Source: Streptomyces sp. col6 (lineage in GTDB: Bacteria; Actinomycetota; Actinomycetes; Streptomycetales; Streptomycetaceae). Taken from it: a stretch of DNA of 64,000 nucleotides. The stretch covers positions 1,372,761 to 1,436,760 of the forward strand of contig NZ_RDBL01000006.1 of the NCBI RefSeq assembly GCF_008042035.1, in the 5' to 3' direction. Below, piece by piece: positions 50,910-60,071 of this stretch; position 1 is the stretch's first letter, and each line of letters starts with the position of its first letter. Under the pieces are notes generated by a model that worked only from the letters and a program-made list of their open reading frames with translations, was not told where the DNA came from and ran no database searches. The position numbers and the translations under genes were made by a program.

Positions 50910-52757
50910 ATGGAACTCAAGATCCTGGGACCGGTATCGGCCGAGCTCGACGGCCGCGCGGTCGCACTGGACGGCGGCAAGCAGCGCACCGCGCTCGCGG
51001 CCCTGCTCCTGGCCCGCGGCAAGGTCGTGTCCGACGAACGGCTGACGCTCCTGCTGTGGGGCTGGGACCCGCCCGCCACCAGCCGGAACCAGCTCTACAC
51101 CTATGTGTCGCGGCTGCGTACCCGCCTCGGCGCCGGCCTCGGCCTGGAGCGGCACGGGCCCGGCTACCGCCTGGACATCCGGGACGCCCGCTTCGACTGG
51201 GACGTCTTCCGCGAGCTCGCCGACTCGGGCCGCGACGCCCTGCGCGCGGCCCGGTACGCCGACGCGGAACGCCTGCTGCACGACGCCCTCGCGCTGTGGC
51301 GGGGCCCGGCGCTCACCGACGTCACCGCACACCTCGCCGAGGCCGAGGTCCCGCGCATGGATGAGGCCCGCCTCTCCGCGCTGGAGAACCACGCCGAGGC
51401 CGCCCTCGCACTCGGCCGGCACACCGACATGGTCCCGGCGCTCACCCGGCAGGTCACCCTCCACCCGGTACGCGAACGGCTGCGCGGTCAGCTGATGACC
51501 GCCCTGTTCCGCTGCGGCCGGCAGGCCGACGCGCTCACGGTGTACGAGAAGGGCCGCCGGGCCCTGGCCGAGGACCTGGGCATCGACCCGGGCCCGGAGC
51601 TGCGCGCGCTCCATCAGGAGATCCTCACCGGCACCCAGCCGCCCGCCGGCGCACCGGAGCGGGACCGCGCGACACCGCCCGGGACGCACGGGGGACACCC
51701 CGAACCGGTCCCCGCACCCCCCGGGGGCGGCTGGCAGGGCCTCGTCCCCGCGATGCTGCCCGCCGCCCCCGGCGACTTCACCGGCCGCGCCACCGAGGTA
51801 CGGGACGTGCTCGCCGCGCTGCGCGACCACCAGGACGTCGTGGTCACCGGCGCACCCGGCACCGGCAAGTCCGCCCTCGCCCTGTGGGCCGCCGAACGCT
51901 GCCGGGCCGACTTCCCCGGCGGCCAGCTCTACGCGGACCTGCGCACCGCCGAGGGCGGGGCCCGCGCGCCCGGTGAAGTCCTGGGCTGGTTCCTGCGCGC
52001 CCTCGGCACCGCACCGGACCGGCTGCCCGCGACCCAGGAGGAACGCGTCCAGCTCTACCGGACCCTGCTCGCCCGCAGCCGCCCGGTGCTGATCGTCCTC
52101 GACAACGCGGCCGACGACACCCAGGTCCGCCCGCTGCTGCCGGGCGGGGGCAGAAGCCGCACCCTCGTGACCGGAGTGCGTTCCCCGCTGGCCTCGCTGG
52201 AGGGCACCCGGCTGGTCGGCCTCGGACCCATGGAACCCGCCGAGGCCGGCGCCCTGCTGGCCGCCGTGGCCGGTTCCGCACGACTCGCCGGGGCCCCCGA
52301 GGCGGCGGCGCGGATCGCGGAGTTCTGCGACCGGCTCCCGCTCGCCCTGCGCATCGCGGCGGCCCGGCTGGCGGCCCACCCCCACTGGCCCGCGGCCCGG
52401 CTGGCCGAGCGGCTGGCCCCGGAGGACCGCCGCCTGGGGGAGCTGCGGATCGGCTCCCTCGACGTACGGGCCGGGCTGCGCACCGCCCTGGCGCAGCTCG
52501 ACCGGGCCACCAGGCCCGCGTTCGCCGTCCTGGCACGGGCCGGCCTGTCCGCGCTGACCGCCGGCGACGCCGCGGCGCTGCTGGGCACGGGACCGGAGGA
52601 GGCCGAGGAACTGCTCGAACGGCTGGCGGACGCCCGGCTGCTGGAGGCGTGGAGCGTCGGCGGCGACGCGCGCCTGAGTTACCGCTTCATGCCGTTGGTG
52701 GGGCTGTTCGCCAGGGAGCAGTGCGCCGATCCCGTCCTCGCGCCCGTCCCGGCGTGA
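50910..52757 (+). CDS. SARP-family regulator with NB-ARC domain, no TPR
   Basis: 615 aa from ATG 50910. Winged-helix domain (MELKILGPVSAELDG, KQRTALAALLLARGKVV), activation domain ending LGIDPGPELRALHQEIL near residue 235, a Pro/Gly-rich linker, and an NB-ARC NTPase with Walker A GAPGTGKSAL near residue 314 and Walker B VLIVLDNA. It stops after the helical part of NB-ARC (FMPLVGLFAREQC) and lacks the TPR array of its neighbour, so it may be a constitutive or differently gated activator. Divergent from the DDPWT gene, sharing a 207-base promoter region that holds candidate SARP repeats. Probably a pathway-specific activator of the peptide cluster or of the genes to its right. Confidence 0.92.
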   Translation: MELKILGPVSAELDGRAVALDGGKQRTALAALLLARGKVVSDERLTLLLWGWDPPATSRNQLYTYVSRLRTRLGAGLGLERHGPGYRLDIRDARFDWDVFRELADSGRDALRAARYADAERLLHDALALWRGPALTDVTAHLAEAEVPRMDEARLSALENHAEAALALGRHTDMVPALTRQVTLHPVRERLRGQLMTALFRCGRQADALTVYEKGRRALAEDLGIDPGPELRALHQEILTGTQPPAGAPERDRATPPGTHGGHPEPVPAPPGGGWQGLVPAMLPAAPGDFTGRATEVRDVLAALRDHQDVVVTGAPGTGKSALALWAAERCRADFPGGQLYADLRTAEGGARAPGEVLGWFLRALGTAPDRLPATQEERVQLYRTLLARSRPVLIVLDNAADDTQVRPLLPGGGRSRTLVTGVRSPLASLEGTRLVGLGPMEPAEAGALLAAVAGSARLAGAPEAAARIAEFCDRLPLALRIAAARLAAHPHWPAARLAERLAPEDRRLGELRIGSLDVRAGLRTALAQLDRATRPAFAVLARAGLSALTAGDAAALLGTGPEEAEELLERLADARLLEAWSVGGDARLSYRFMPLVGLFAREQCADPVLAPVPA

Positions 52758-52783
52758 GGACGCCGCCCCCTTCTCGTCACTCC

Positions 52784-52800
52784 CCGGTCCGGTGGACCGG
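52784..52800. terminator. Hairpin between convergent genes
   Basis: CCGGTCC (52784-52790), loop GGT, GGACCGG (52794-52800); perfect 7-bp stem in the 77-base gap between the SARP and the 79-aa gene. Confidence 0.45.
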
Positions 52801-52834
52801 CCGTTCCCCGGCCGGCCCCCCGGACCCTTCGGCG

Positions 52835-53074
52835 TCAGCCGCAGCCGCCCGCATGCCCCTCGTCCAGGCCGTAGGCGGCTATGTAGCCGGTGGCGGCGGT
52901 GCCCGGGGTCGCCAGTCCGGTCAGGGCGTCCACGTACTCGGCCAGCAGGTCGGTCCAGGGTGCGCCGGTGTCCCGCAGCAGAATCTCCTGCGCCGTCGCT
53001 TCCCGTCGTTCGATCTCCGCCAGGAATTCCAGGGGATGCTGAACCATGGTGGGGCCGGGCTGCTTGTCGTACAT
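52835..53074 (-). CDS. 79-aa orphan protein divergent from the halogenase-like gene
   Basis: I chose ATG 53074 (MYDKQPGP), four bases after AGGAGGA; an adjacent ATG at 53077 is too close to the ribosome site. An amphipathic charged helix (HPLEFLAEIERREATAQEILLRD, about residues 13-35) is followed by GAPWTDLLAEYVDAL and a small-residue tail ending GHAGGCG with one cysteine. No signal peptide or membrane segment. PWT at residues 39-41 recalls the DDPWT motif two genes away, which may be chance. The helical front and Gly/Cys tail would also fit a leader-core peptide, but I see no maturation enzyme beyond the flavoprotein transcribed from the opposite side of the 167-base promoter region. Function unknown. 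Confidence 0.6.
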   Translation of the reverse strand: MYDKQPGPTMVQHPLEFLAEIERREATAQEILLRDTGAPWTDLLAEYVDALTGLATPGTAATGYIAAYGLDEGHAGGCG

Positions 53075-53241
53075 CATTCCTCCTGTATGAGTCCGGGCCC
53101 CGATCAGGTCCCGCACCAACAGGTTCGGCCGCGGGGATACAGGAATTCCCCGGGATATCTGTACGCGTCCGTGCAGACCGGTACAGGTCTCCATGGCGTC
53201 GCGATGGATGCGGTACAGAAAGGGCGGGGAGAGTGAACGCC

Positions 53242-54867
53242 ATGGAAAGTCTCATCAGGAGGATCGTGGTCGTCGGAGGCACGGCGGCCGGCTGGACCGC
53301 CGCCGCCAGGCTCGCGTCCGTGTTCGGCGGCACAGTCTCCGTCACGGTGCTGGAGCCGCCCTCGCGTCCGGCCGGAGTCTCGGAGACGGGCCAGGTCAGT
53401 GCCGTTCCCCCGGAGTTGCAGCGCGAACTCTTCGACCGGCTCGGGGTCCCCGAGGAGGAATGGATGCGGGCGTGCCGCGCGTCCTTCGCGACCGCCGTCC
53501 GCTACGCGGACTGGCGTGCCGGAACGGCCGGCGCGTCCGCCGTGAAGGGATCGGGGGGTTTTCGCGCGGATCACTTCTACCGCACCTGTGCGCCGCTTTC
53601 CTCGTGCGAGGAATTCACCCTTCTCGAATGCTGGCAGAACCGGCGCGGCAGCGGCGAGACCATCGAGGCATTCGATTACGCCTGTTTCCGCGAACCGCCT
53701 CTGCTGGACGCCGGTAAATCGCCTCGCTGGATGGACGGACGCGCGGCGGTTCCATACGGCTGGCATATCGACACCGCGATGTTCACGCGCTGTCTGCGGG
53801 ACTTGGCGATGCGGCGGTTCGGTGTACGCGCGGTCCGCGACACGCCGGTCCACGCCGAGCGCGACGCCGACGGCATGCTGACGCTGCTGCACACGGCGGA
53901 GTCCGGTCCGGTCCCTGGCGACCTCTTCCTGGACTGCACGGGGGACGGACGGCTGCTGATGACCGGGATGCTGGGGGAGCCGTTCGTCGACACGGACGAG
54001 AGCCCGGGGTGCGACAGCGCCGTCACGGTCACCGTCCCTATGGACGAGGAGACGCACGCGATCGAGCCGTTCACCACGGTGACCGCGCTGCCCGACGGAT
54101 GGGCGTGGAAGATGCCGCTGCTGGGCGGGTTCGGGGCCGGCCGTGTCTACGCCCGTGAGCTGACCGGGCCCGACGAGGCGCTGAAGGCACTGGGTGATCT
54201 GCACGGCCCCCTCCCCAGGAACGCGACGGTCCGGCACAGCGGGTACCGCACCGGGTACCTGCGCCGCTCATGGGCCGGGAACTGTGTCGCCGTGGGCCGC
54301 GCGGCCCAGGTCCTGGAGCCCCTGGCGGACGACGGTCTCGGCGAGGTCCTGCGCCAAGTGGGCCATCTGGTAAGGGACTTCCCGGCGCTCCGGGACCGGG
54401 AGGCACCCGCGGCCCGCTACGACCGGGCGGTCCGCCGGCGCCACGAGGCGGCCCGCGACCTGGCCGCGCTGCGCTACGCCGTGGCGCCCGGACTCGACAC
54501 CCCGTTCTGGGCGGACCGGCGCGCGCGTCCGCTGCCCGACGCCGTACGGGAGTCCCTGGCCGCCTACCGGGCCGGCCTCTCCCCGGGGCAGGACACCCAG
54601 GAGGTCGCGTCCTACACGCTGCTGGCCTCACTGCTGACAAAGCCGCCCTCGCCCCGGCCCGCGCTGGCCCACCGCCCGGCCGCCCGGCGGGAGGCGGACG
54701 CCCTGTTCCTGCGGGTCGCCCGCCAGCAGCAGATCCTGCTGGAGACGCTGCCCACGGCCCAGGAGTATCTGCGCCGCCTCCACAACCGCCCGCCGTCCGT
54801 CGCGGCGGACCCGTGTGCCGCTCCGGGGCGGCACACGGACCCGTCGCTGCCGCCGGTTACGGCGTGA
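53242..54867 (+). CDS. Flavin-dependent tryptophan halogenase-like protein lacking catalytic residues
   Basis: 541 aa from ATG 53242, GGGGAGAG nine bases before. It aligns end to end with RebH/PrnA-type halogenases as I recall them: EEEWMRACRASF, AFDYACFREP, GWHIDTAMF, GWAWKMP (the WxWxIP motif, residues 286-292), LDTPFW and ETLPTAQEYLRRLH at the C-terminus. The lysine that carries the halogenating intermediate (RebH K79, in ASYK) is Ala here (ASFA, residue 83). The second catalytic acid (EPLEST) is replaced: EPLADD, with A362 in place of Glu. The FAD motif reads VGGTAAGW rather than VGGGTAGW. The frame is intact and full-length, so it may do a different flavin reaction or bind without catalysis. 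Tail-to-tail overlap with the sialidase gene. Confidence 0.85.
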   Translation: MESLIRRIVVVGGTAAGWTAAARLASVFGGTVSVTVLEPPSRPAGVSETGQVSAVPPELQRELFDRLGVPEEEWMRACRASFATAVRYADWRAGTAGASAVKGSGGFRADHFYRTCAPLSSCEEFTLLECWQNRRGSGETIEAFDYACFREPPLLDAGKSPRWMDGRAAVPYGWHIDTAMFTRCLRDLAMRRFGVRAVRDTPVHAERDADGMLTLLHTAESGPVPGDLFLDCTGDGRLLMTGMLGEPFVDTDESPGCDSAVTVTVPMDEETHAIEPFTTVTALPDGWAWKMPLLGGFGAGRVYARELTGPDEALKALGDLHGPLPRNATVRHSGYRTGYLRRSWAGNCVAVGRAAQVLEPLADDGLGEVLRQVGHLVRDFPALRDREAPAARYDRAVRRRHEAARDLAALRYAVAPGLDTPFWADRRARPLPDAVRESLAAYRAGLSPGQDTQEVASYTLLASLLTKPPSPRPALAHRPAARREADALFLRVARQQQILLETLPTAQEYLRRLHNRPPSVAADPCAAPGRHTDPSLPPVTA

Positions 54868-56293
54868 CGGTCACCGTCCGGCTGCCCGCCGCGGTCTTCC
54901 CGCCCGTCCGGAAGGTCGCGGTCAGCTTCACGTCACCGGAGGCACCGGCCGGGATCGTCACCGGCACCTTGACGTTGGCGCCCTCGCCCGGACGCGTCGC
55001 GGGGAACGCCACCTGCTTCGTCGTCCAGCCCGCGGGCACGGTCAGATCGACCGTGCCCGCGTCGCGCCTGACGTCCATCCTGTTGACGACCCGTACGGTG
55101 ATCTCCGTGCTCGTCCCCGCCTTCAGCGTGGCCGACGGTGTGATCGTGATGTCCGCACACGCGCCTCCGAGCCACTGCAGGTCGAACGAGGAGTACGTGA
55201 TGTGCTCGTAGTTCCCGCGCTCGTACAGCAGGCCGAGCCGGCCGCTCGGCAGCCGGGTCAGCGTCGAGTACGCGGCGGCGCCCGCGTCGACGACCTTCTT
55301 GATCGGCCAGGTCTTCCCGTTGTCGCAGGACATCTTGACCGTGAGGTTCTTGCGCGAGGTGGCCTCGGTGTTGCTGAACAGCAGCCACGACGACTGCGGG
55401 TTCGAGGCCGGCGCGTCGGGGGCGTAGCGCATGACCGAGCCATTGTTGGCCGGGTCGGGCAGCTGGGTGTCCTGGACGAACGGCGTGTACGTGACCCCGC
55501 CGTCGGTCGAGTACGCGACCGTACGGTACGGCGCCGAGCGGTTGTTGAGCATGACCGTGCCGTCGTTCAGCTCGACGGTCTTGTTCTCGTCGCCGCCGGG
55601 ACCGACCGGGGTGCCCATGTGCCAGGTCTCGCCGTGGTCGTCGCTGTACGCGCTGACCGCGTAGTTGCCCCCGTTGTTCCGGATGGCGTACTGCTGGATC
55701 AGCCGGCCCTTGTGGGCGCCGTTGCGCAACTGGATGCCCTCGCCGGACGCCGCGAACATGCCGCCCCAGGCGGGGTTCTTGCTCTGCTTCGTGATCCGGC
55801 GGTGGGTCCAGGTGAGCCCGTCGTCGTCGGAGTAGCTGTAGTCCGCCTGGAGGACGTCCGGGTCGCTCTCGTCGTTGCCGGTGGCCGAGCCGAAGAAGCC
55901 CTGGTTCTCACCGGCCGCGTAGAACAGGAAGATCCGGCCGGTGGTCCGGTCGACGAGCAGGCTCGGGTCCCCGTACCCCTTGGGGGCGGCGTCCTTGCGG
56001 ACCACCTGCTGCGCCTGCCAGGTCGTGCCGCCGTCGGTGCTGCGCCGCAGCACGATGCCGATGTTGGACGGCAGGTCGCCCAGGGTCGGGCGGGCGTCGT
56101 ACGCGGCGAGCACGGTGCCCTTGTTCGACGTGGTCAGGGCGGGGATGCGGTAGTGGGGGGAGCCGACTCCGTCGACGGTCAGGTCCTGGGACGTGAGCGT
56201 GCCGGGGGCGGGTGACGCGGCCTGCGCGGTACCGGTCGTGGCGACCACCAGGAGGGCGGCGCCGAGCAGGGCGACAGGGACGGTTCGCTGCAT
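54857..56293 (-). CDS. nanH: Secreted exo-sialidase (BNR repeats, NEW3 domain)
   Basis: 478 aa from ATG 56293. Signal peptide MQRTVPVALLGAALLVVATTGTAQA. The catalytic beta-propeller starts with YRIPAL (RIP motif, residues 49-51) and carries Asp-boxes STDGGTTW (85-92), SDDDGLTW, SDDHGETW, STDGGVTY and CDNGKTW. It is followed by a C-terminal NEW3-like domain (LKAGTSTEITVRVVN; GASGDVKLTATF) thought to aid substrate binding. It releases terminal sialic acid from glycoconjugates outside the cell. It lies 17 bases after the esterase gene in the same direction, so they form an operon. Its end overlaps the halogenase-like gene by 11 bases, marking the boundary between the biosynthetic region and the sugar locus. 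Confidence 0.93.
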   Translation of the reverse strand: MQRTVPVALLGAALLVVATTGTAQAASPAPGTLTSQDLTVDGVGSPHYRIPALTTSNKGTVLAAYDARPTLGDLPSNIGIVLRRSTDGGTTWQAQQVVRKDAAPKGYGDPSLLVDRTTGRIFLFYAAGENQGFFGSATGNDESDPDVLQADYSYSDDDGLTWTHRRITKQSKNPAWGGMFAASGEGIQLRNGAHKGRLIQQYAIRNNGGNYAVSAYSDDHGETWHMGTPVGPGGDENKTVELNDGTVMLNNRSAPYRTVAYSTDGGVTYTPFVQDTQLPDPANNGSVMRYAPDAPASNPQSSWLLFSNTEATSRKNLTVKMSCDNGKTWPIKKVVDAGAAAYSTLTRLPSGRLGLLYERGNYEHITYSSFDLQWLGGACADITITPSATLKAGTSTEITVRVVNRMDVRRDAGTVDLTVPAGWTTKQVAFPATRPGEGANVKVPVTIPAGASGDVKLTATFRTGGKTAAGSRTVTVTP

Positions 56294-56310
56294 GGACGAT
56301 CTCTCTCTCG

Positions 56311-57312
56311 TCAGGAGCGACCGGCCCGCCCCGATGGCGGGCCGGCGAACAGGGAGGCCACCCAGGCCAGTTGCTCCCGCTGCTGGTACTCCGCCCCGCC
56401 CTCGTGCCCGTTGAACGGGTAGACCCGTACGTCCTTGGGCCCGGCGTATCCGTTGTAGGCGGTGAAGCAGGTGGAGGGCGGGCAGATGTCGTCCATCATC
56501 GCGATGGAGAACAGCGCGGGGGCCGTCGCCCGGGTGGCGTGCAGTGCGGCGTCGAAGTAGGCGAGGGTGGCGAACACCGACTCGGTGCGGTCGCGGTGCA
56601 GCTTCAGATACTCGGCGATCTCGGTGTACGGCGGACGCCCCGCGATCTCGGCGCCCCGGCGCACGTTGCACAGGAACGGCACGTCCGGCATGACGCCGGC
56701 CAGCCCCGGCACAAGTCCGGCGACCGCCAGGGCGATGCCGCCGCCCTGGCTGACCCCGGTCACCACGATGCGGTCCGGGTCGATCTCCGGATGCTCGCGC
56801 ACCGCGTCCACACAGCGCACCGCGTCGGTGAACAGCCGCCGGTAGTAGGAGGTTTCGGGGCTCTCGATGCCCCGGGTCAGGAAGCCGGGCACCACGCCCG
56901 ACGCGCCGCCGTCCGGATCGGCGGTGGCGCCGCCGGCCGCCGACCAGCCCTGGCCGCGGGTGTCCATCAGCAGGTGGGCGTAACCGGCAGAGGCCCATAG
57001 CAGGTTCTCGTGGGCCAGTCCCCGGCCGCGTCCGTAGCCCAGGAACTCCACCACGCAGCCGAGGGGCGCGGTCGCCCCGGCGGGCATCCGCAGCCAGCCG
57101 CGCACCGGCTGTCCGGCGAACCCGGGGACGGTCACGTCATACACGCGGACCTGGGTGAGCCCGGTCTCCACCTCGCCGAACACGGGCTTGCCGGATGCGG
57201 CGGAGCGGGCCTCGTCCAGGGTCCGCGACCAGAAGGCGTCGAAGTCCGCGGGAACGGGCAGCGGCGGCAGGTAGTCGCGGCATTCGTCGAGCGAGAGGTC
57301 CGTCAACGGCAT
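56311..57312 (-). CDS. CE7-family acetyl esterase
   Basis: 333 aa from ATG 57312 with CAGGAGGG eight bases upstream; an earlier in-frame ATG lacks a site. Alpha/beta-hydrolase of the acetyl xylan esterase/cephalosporin-C deacetylase family: RGQ at 119-121 (MDTRGQG), nucleophile S188 in GVSQGGG, acid at D274/D275 (MMDDICPPS) and H303 in NGHEGG. No signal peptide, so probably cytoplasmic. Known family members de-acetylate short sugars. Beside a sialidase and an importer it may remove O-acetyl groups from imported sialic acid or other sugars (inference). First gene of the esterase-sialidase operon; its upstream region contains the shared 13-base motif. Confidence 0.9.
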   Translation of the reverse strand: MPLTDLSLDECRDYLPPLPVPADFDAFWSRTLDEARSAASGKPVFGEVETGLTQVRVYDVTVPGFAGQPVRGWLRMPAGATAPLGCVVEFLGYGRGRGLAHENLLWASAGYAHLLMDTRGQGWSAAGGATADPDGGASGVVPGFLTRGIESPETSYYRRLFTDAVRCVDAVREHPEIDPDRIVVTGVSQGGGIALAVAGLVPGLAGVMPDVPFLCNVRRGAEIAGRPPYTEIAEYLKLHRDRTESVFATLAYFDAALHATRATAPALFSIAMMDDICPPSTCFTAYNGYAGPKDVRVYPFNGHEGGAEYQQREQLAWVASLFAGPPSGRAGRS

Positions 57313-57378
57313 GGAGGTGCCCTCCTGGGGCGCGGCGGGGGAGATGCCGGGAAGCATGAGCATCGACATCAGATGCAT

Positions 57379-57391
57379 GACGTCAGATGTC
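57379..57391. promoter_or_regulatory. Candidate GntR operator upstream of esterase-sialidase operon
   Basis: GACGTCAGATGTC is the exact reverse complement of the core of the palindrome at 58281-58299. A degenerate copy (GACATCAGATG) lies just beside it at 57365. It sits 67 bases before the esterase start. Repetition of a 13-mer in the two promoters of a four-gene-plus regulon is the evidence. Confidence 0.55.
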
Positions 57392-57496
57392 CTGTCGGCA
57401 CACGGACCCTAGGCACCGCCCGAGGCGGCCGTCAAGGGCTGCCCCGGGGTCCGTCCGCAGGCCCGCCCCGGTCGGGGCGCCGCCGGGCGGCGCCGC

Positions 57497-58216
57497 TCAG
57501 CCCCGGGCGCGGGCCTCGGCGATCCGGCGGCGCACGGGCGCGTAGTGCTCGCCGAGCGCCTTCAGGAAACCGGCGATGTCACCGGCCCGCGCGGCGTTCA
57601 CGATGTTCTGGTGGGCAGTGATCGTCTCCGTCTCGTCGGCCTGCGTGAAGCCGTCCAAGTGCGGCGCGACGATCGTGTACACGTCCCAGAAGGCCATCGA
57701 GAGCTGGCCGATCAGCTCGTTGCCCAGCGGGGCCACGAGCAGGGCGTGGAAGGCGCGGTCCGCGTCGACGAAGCCGTGCCCCTCCTGGGCCCCGGTCGCG
57801 CGCATGGTGGCCACCAGGCCGTCCAGCGCGTCCAGCTGCTCCGTACTGAGCTGCGAGACGATCCGGTCGGCCATCCCGCGCTCGAAGAGCTCGCGCACGT
57901 CGACCAGGTCGGCCATGACCTGGAAGTCGTCGTCGGGGGAGAGCAGGCCCCGGAAGGTCAGGCTCTCCACGAGTGCTGACAGGCTCAGCCGGCCGACGTA
58001 GGTGCCGTGTCCGTGGCGGACCTCGACGATGTCCAGCGCGTTGAGGATCTTGACGGCCTCGCGGACGCTGGAGCGGCTGGCGCCGAGCGCCTCGCACAGG
58101 GCGGGCTCGGTGGGCAGCGGGTCCCCGGGGCGGAGCCGTTCTTCGAGGATGTACCGCTTGATGCCGTCGACGACTTCCTGCCGGAGCAGCTGCCGGCCGG
58201 GTTTCGTTCCGGACAT
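57497..58216 (-). CDS. FadR-subfamily GntR transcriptional regulator
   Basis: 239 aa from ATG 58216 with GGGGAG upstream. N-terminal winged helix-turn-helix (GDPLPTEPALCEALGASRSSVREAVKIL, then the wing EVRHGHGTYV). The C-terminal helical FCD domain has putative metal ligands in DADRAFHALL, TAHQNIV and LGEHYAP. FadR/NanR-type proteins repress catabolic genes until a ligand such as a sugar acid binds. Divergent from the importer operon and upstream of the esterase-sialidase pair. Palindromes in both promoters suggest it controls both and itself. The ligand is probably sialic acid or a derivative, by context. Confidence 0.92.
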   Translation of the reverse strand: MSGTKPGRQLLRQEVVDGIKRYILEERLRPGDPLPTEPALCEALGASRSSVREAVKILNALDIVEVRHGHGTYVGRLSLSALVESLTFRGLLSPDDDFQVMADLVDVRELFERGMADRIVSQLSTEQLDALDGLVATMRATGAQEGHGFVDADRAFHALLVAPLGNELIGQLSMAFWDVYTIVAPHLDGFTQADETETITAHQNIVNAARAGDIAGFLKALGEHYAPVRRRIAEARARG

Positions 58217-58280
58217 ATGTGAACTCCCCACCTCTTGACCCCTCTCGATTGTCAAGCTACGTTCCCACGCTATCAAGGCA

Positions 58281-58299
58281 TCAGACATCTGACGTCTGA
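58281..58299. promoter_or_regulatory. 19-bp palindromic candidate GntR operator
   Basis: TCAGAC-ATCTGAC-GTCTGA: perfect 6-bp arms around seven bases in the divergent gap between the GntR gene and the importer operon. Its internal 13 bases recur inverted at 57379-57391. Confidence 0.6.
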
Positions 58300-58384
58300 C
58301 GCTTCAGGTGCCGCGGTCCCCGTGAACCTGCGCCAGCCCCCCTTTCCCGTCCACGACGCCCCACCTCAAGTCCCTGGAGGACCC

Positions 58385-59980
58385 GTGCCCGAGCTGAGAG
58401 CAGCCGGTGTCGAGCGCCGCACCTTCCTGCGTTACACCAGTGCCGTCGGTGCCGCGGCCGCCATCACGGCCGGCCTGTCCGCGTGCGGCGGTCCGTCCTC
58501 GACCGCCAACGGCTCGACGGACAAGGGCAGCGGCAGCGACCTCATCGAGGCCGGTCTGTCCTACCCGCTGTCGACCGGCTTCGACCCGATGATCACCTCG
58601 GGCGCGACCCCCTACGCCGCCAATATGCACATCTTCGAGGGCCTGGTGGATCTCGATCCGGCAACGCTCGTGGCACGGCCCGCTCTCGCCACCGGGATGC
58701 CGGAGAAGATCAACGCCACCACCTACCGCGCCACGCTCCGCAAGGGCGCGACCTTCCACGACGGATCGGCCGTCACCGCCGACGACGTGGTCTTCAGCTT
58801 CGAACGCATCCTGGACCCGAAGAACGCCTCGCTGATGGCACAGTTCGTGCCCTTCATCGACACCGTCGAGGCCGTCGACGCGAGCACGGTCGAGTTCAAG
58901 CTGAAGTACCCCTTCGCGCTGTTCCCGTCCCGCATCGCCGTCGCCCGGATCGTGCCGAAGAAGATCGTCGAGCCCGACCCCAAGGCCTTCGACGCCAAGC
59001 CCGTCGGCTCGGGCCCGTACAAGTTCGTCTCCGCCACCCGTGAGGACAAGATCGTCTTCGAGGCGTACGACAAGTACAACGGCGCCCACCCGGCCAAGGC
59101 CAAGAAGATGGTCTGGCGCCTGATGTCCGACCAGTCGGCCCGCGTCAGCGCCATGGAGTCGGGCCGCGTCCAGGCCATCGAGGACGTCCCCTACATCGAC
59201 GTCAAGCGCCTCTCGGGCTCCGCCAGGACCGAGTCCGTCCAGTCCTTCGGCCTGCTCTTCCTGATGTTCAACACCGCCGACAAGCGGTTCGCCGACAAGC
59301 GGGTGCGCCAGGCCCTGCACTACGCGCTGGACACCGAGAAGATCATCTCCACCGCCATGGTCGGCAACGCCGCGGCCGCCACCGGCTACGTGCCCGCCAC
59401 GCACCCCGACTACCACAAGGCCGCCACGGTCTACACGCACGACGTGGCCAAGGCGAGGAAGCTCCTCGACGAGGCCGGCGTCAAGGGCCTCTCCTTCACC
59501 GTCCTGACCACCGACACCGGCTGGGTCAAGGACATCGCCCCGCTGCTCAAGGAGAGCTGGGAGGCCGCGGGCGTCAAGGTCACGCTCAACATCGCCCAGT
59601 CCCCGGCCCAGTACGCCAAGATCGACAAGGGCGACTTCGAGGTCCTCGTCGCCCCCGGCGACCCCTCGGTCTTCGGCAACGACGCCGACCTCCTGCTGCG
59701 CTGGTTCTACTACGGCTTCTGGCCCGAGAGCCGTTACGGCTGGGGCGGGTCCGCCGCGTACAAGAAGGTGAAGCAGACCCTCGACAAGGCCGCCCAGGCC
59801 GCCGACGAGGCCAAGCGCAAGGAACTGTGGGGCCAGGTCACCGACCTTGTCGCCGACGAGGCCGCCCTCTACCCGATCCTGCACCGCAAGCTGCCCACCG
59901 CCTGGAACGAGAAGGCGCTCCCCGGCTTCAAGCCCCTGCCCACCACGGGCCTGTCCTTCCTGGACGTCAGCCGCGGCTGA
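58385..59980 (+). CDS. ABC importer substrate-binding lipoprotein (SBP family 5)
   Basis: 531 aa from GTG 58385, GGAGG six bases upstream. The N-terminus has a twin-arginine-like stretch (ERRTFLRY) and a lipobox LSAC (Cys34), so it is a membrane-anchored lipoprotein. Family-5 oligopeptide/nickel-binding signature: [31 protein letters not shown]; the C-terminus ([22 protein letters not shown]) is also typical. First gene of a four-gene importer operon. Although the family is named for peptides, members also carry sugars; the sialidase and GntR neighbours favour sialic acid, as in the Sat system of Haemophilus ducreyi. Confidence 0.92.
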   Translation: MPELRAAGVERRTFLRYTSAVGAAAAITAGLSACGGPSSTANGSTDKGSGSDLIEAGLSYPLSTGFDPMITSGATPYAANMHIFEGLVDLDPATLVARPALATGMPEKINATTYRATLRKGATFHDGSAVTADDVVFSFERILDPKNASLMAQFVPFIDTVEAVDASTVEFKLKYPFALFPSRIAVARIVPKKIVEPDPKAFDAKPVGSGPYKFVSATREDKIVFEAYDKYNGAHPAKAKKMVWRLMSDQSARVSAMESGRVQAIEDVPYIDVKRLSGSARTESVQSFGLLFLMFNTADKRFADKRVRQALHYALDTEKIISTAMVGNAAAATGYVPATHPDYHKAATVYTHDVAKARKLLDEAGVKGLSFTVLTTDTGWVKDIAPLLKESWEAAGVKVTLNIAQSPAQYAKIDKGDFEVLVAPGDPSVFGNDADLLLRWFYYGFWPESRYGWGGSAAYKKVKQTLDKAAQAADEAKRKELWGQVTDLVADEAALYPILHRKLPTAWNEKALPGFKPLPTTGLSFLDVSRG

Positions 59981-60071
59981 GGCCGCCGGCCCCGCCCGAA
60001 AGCCCCGGTCCGGGACACATGCACCCCCTCGGTGTCCCGGACCGGACCGCCCAACCGCAAGGAACCCGACG

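Noticed and set aside
53242..54867. Naming this gene a functional tryptophan chlorinase for the NRPS product
   Set aside because: Both catalytic residues of the known mechanism are absent, so chlorination should not be predicted from the family name.
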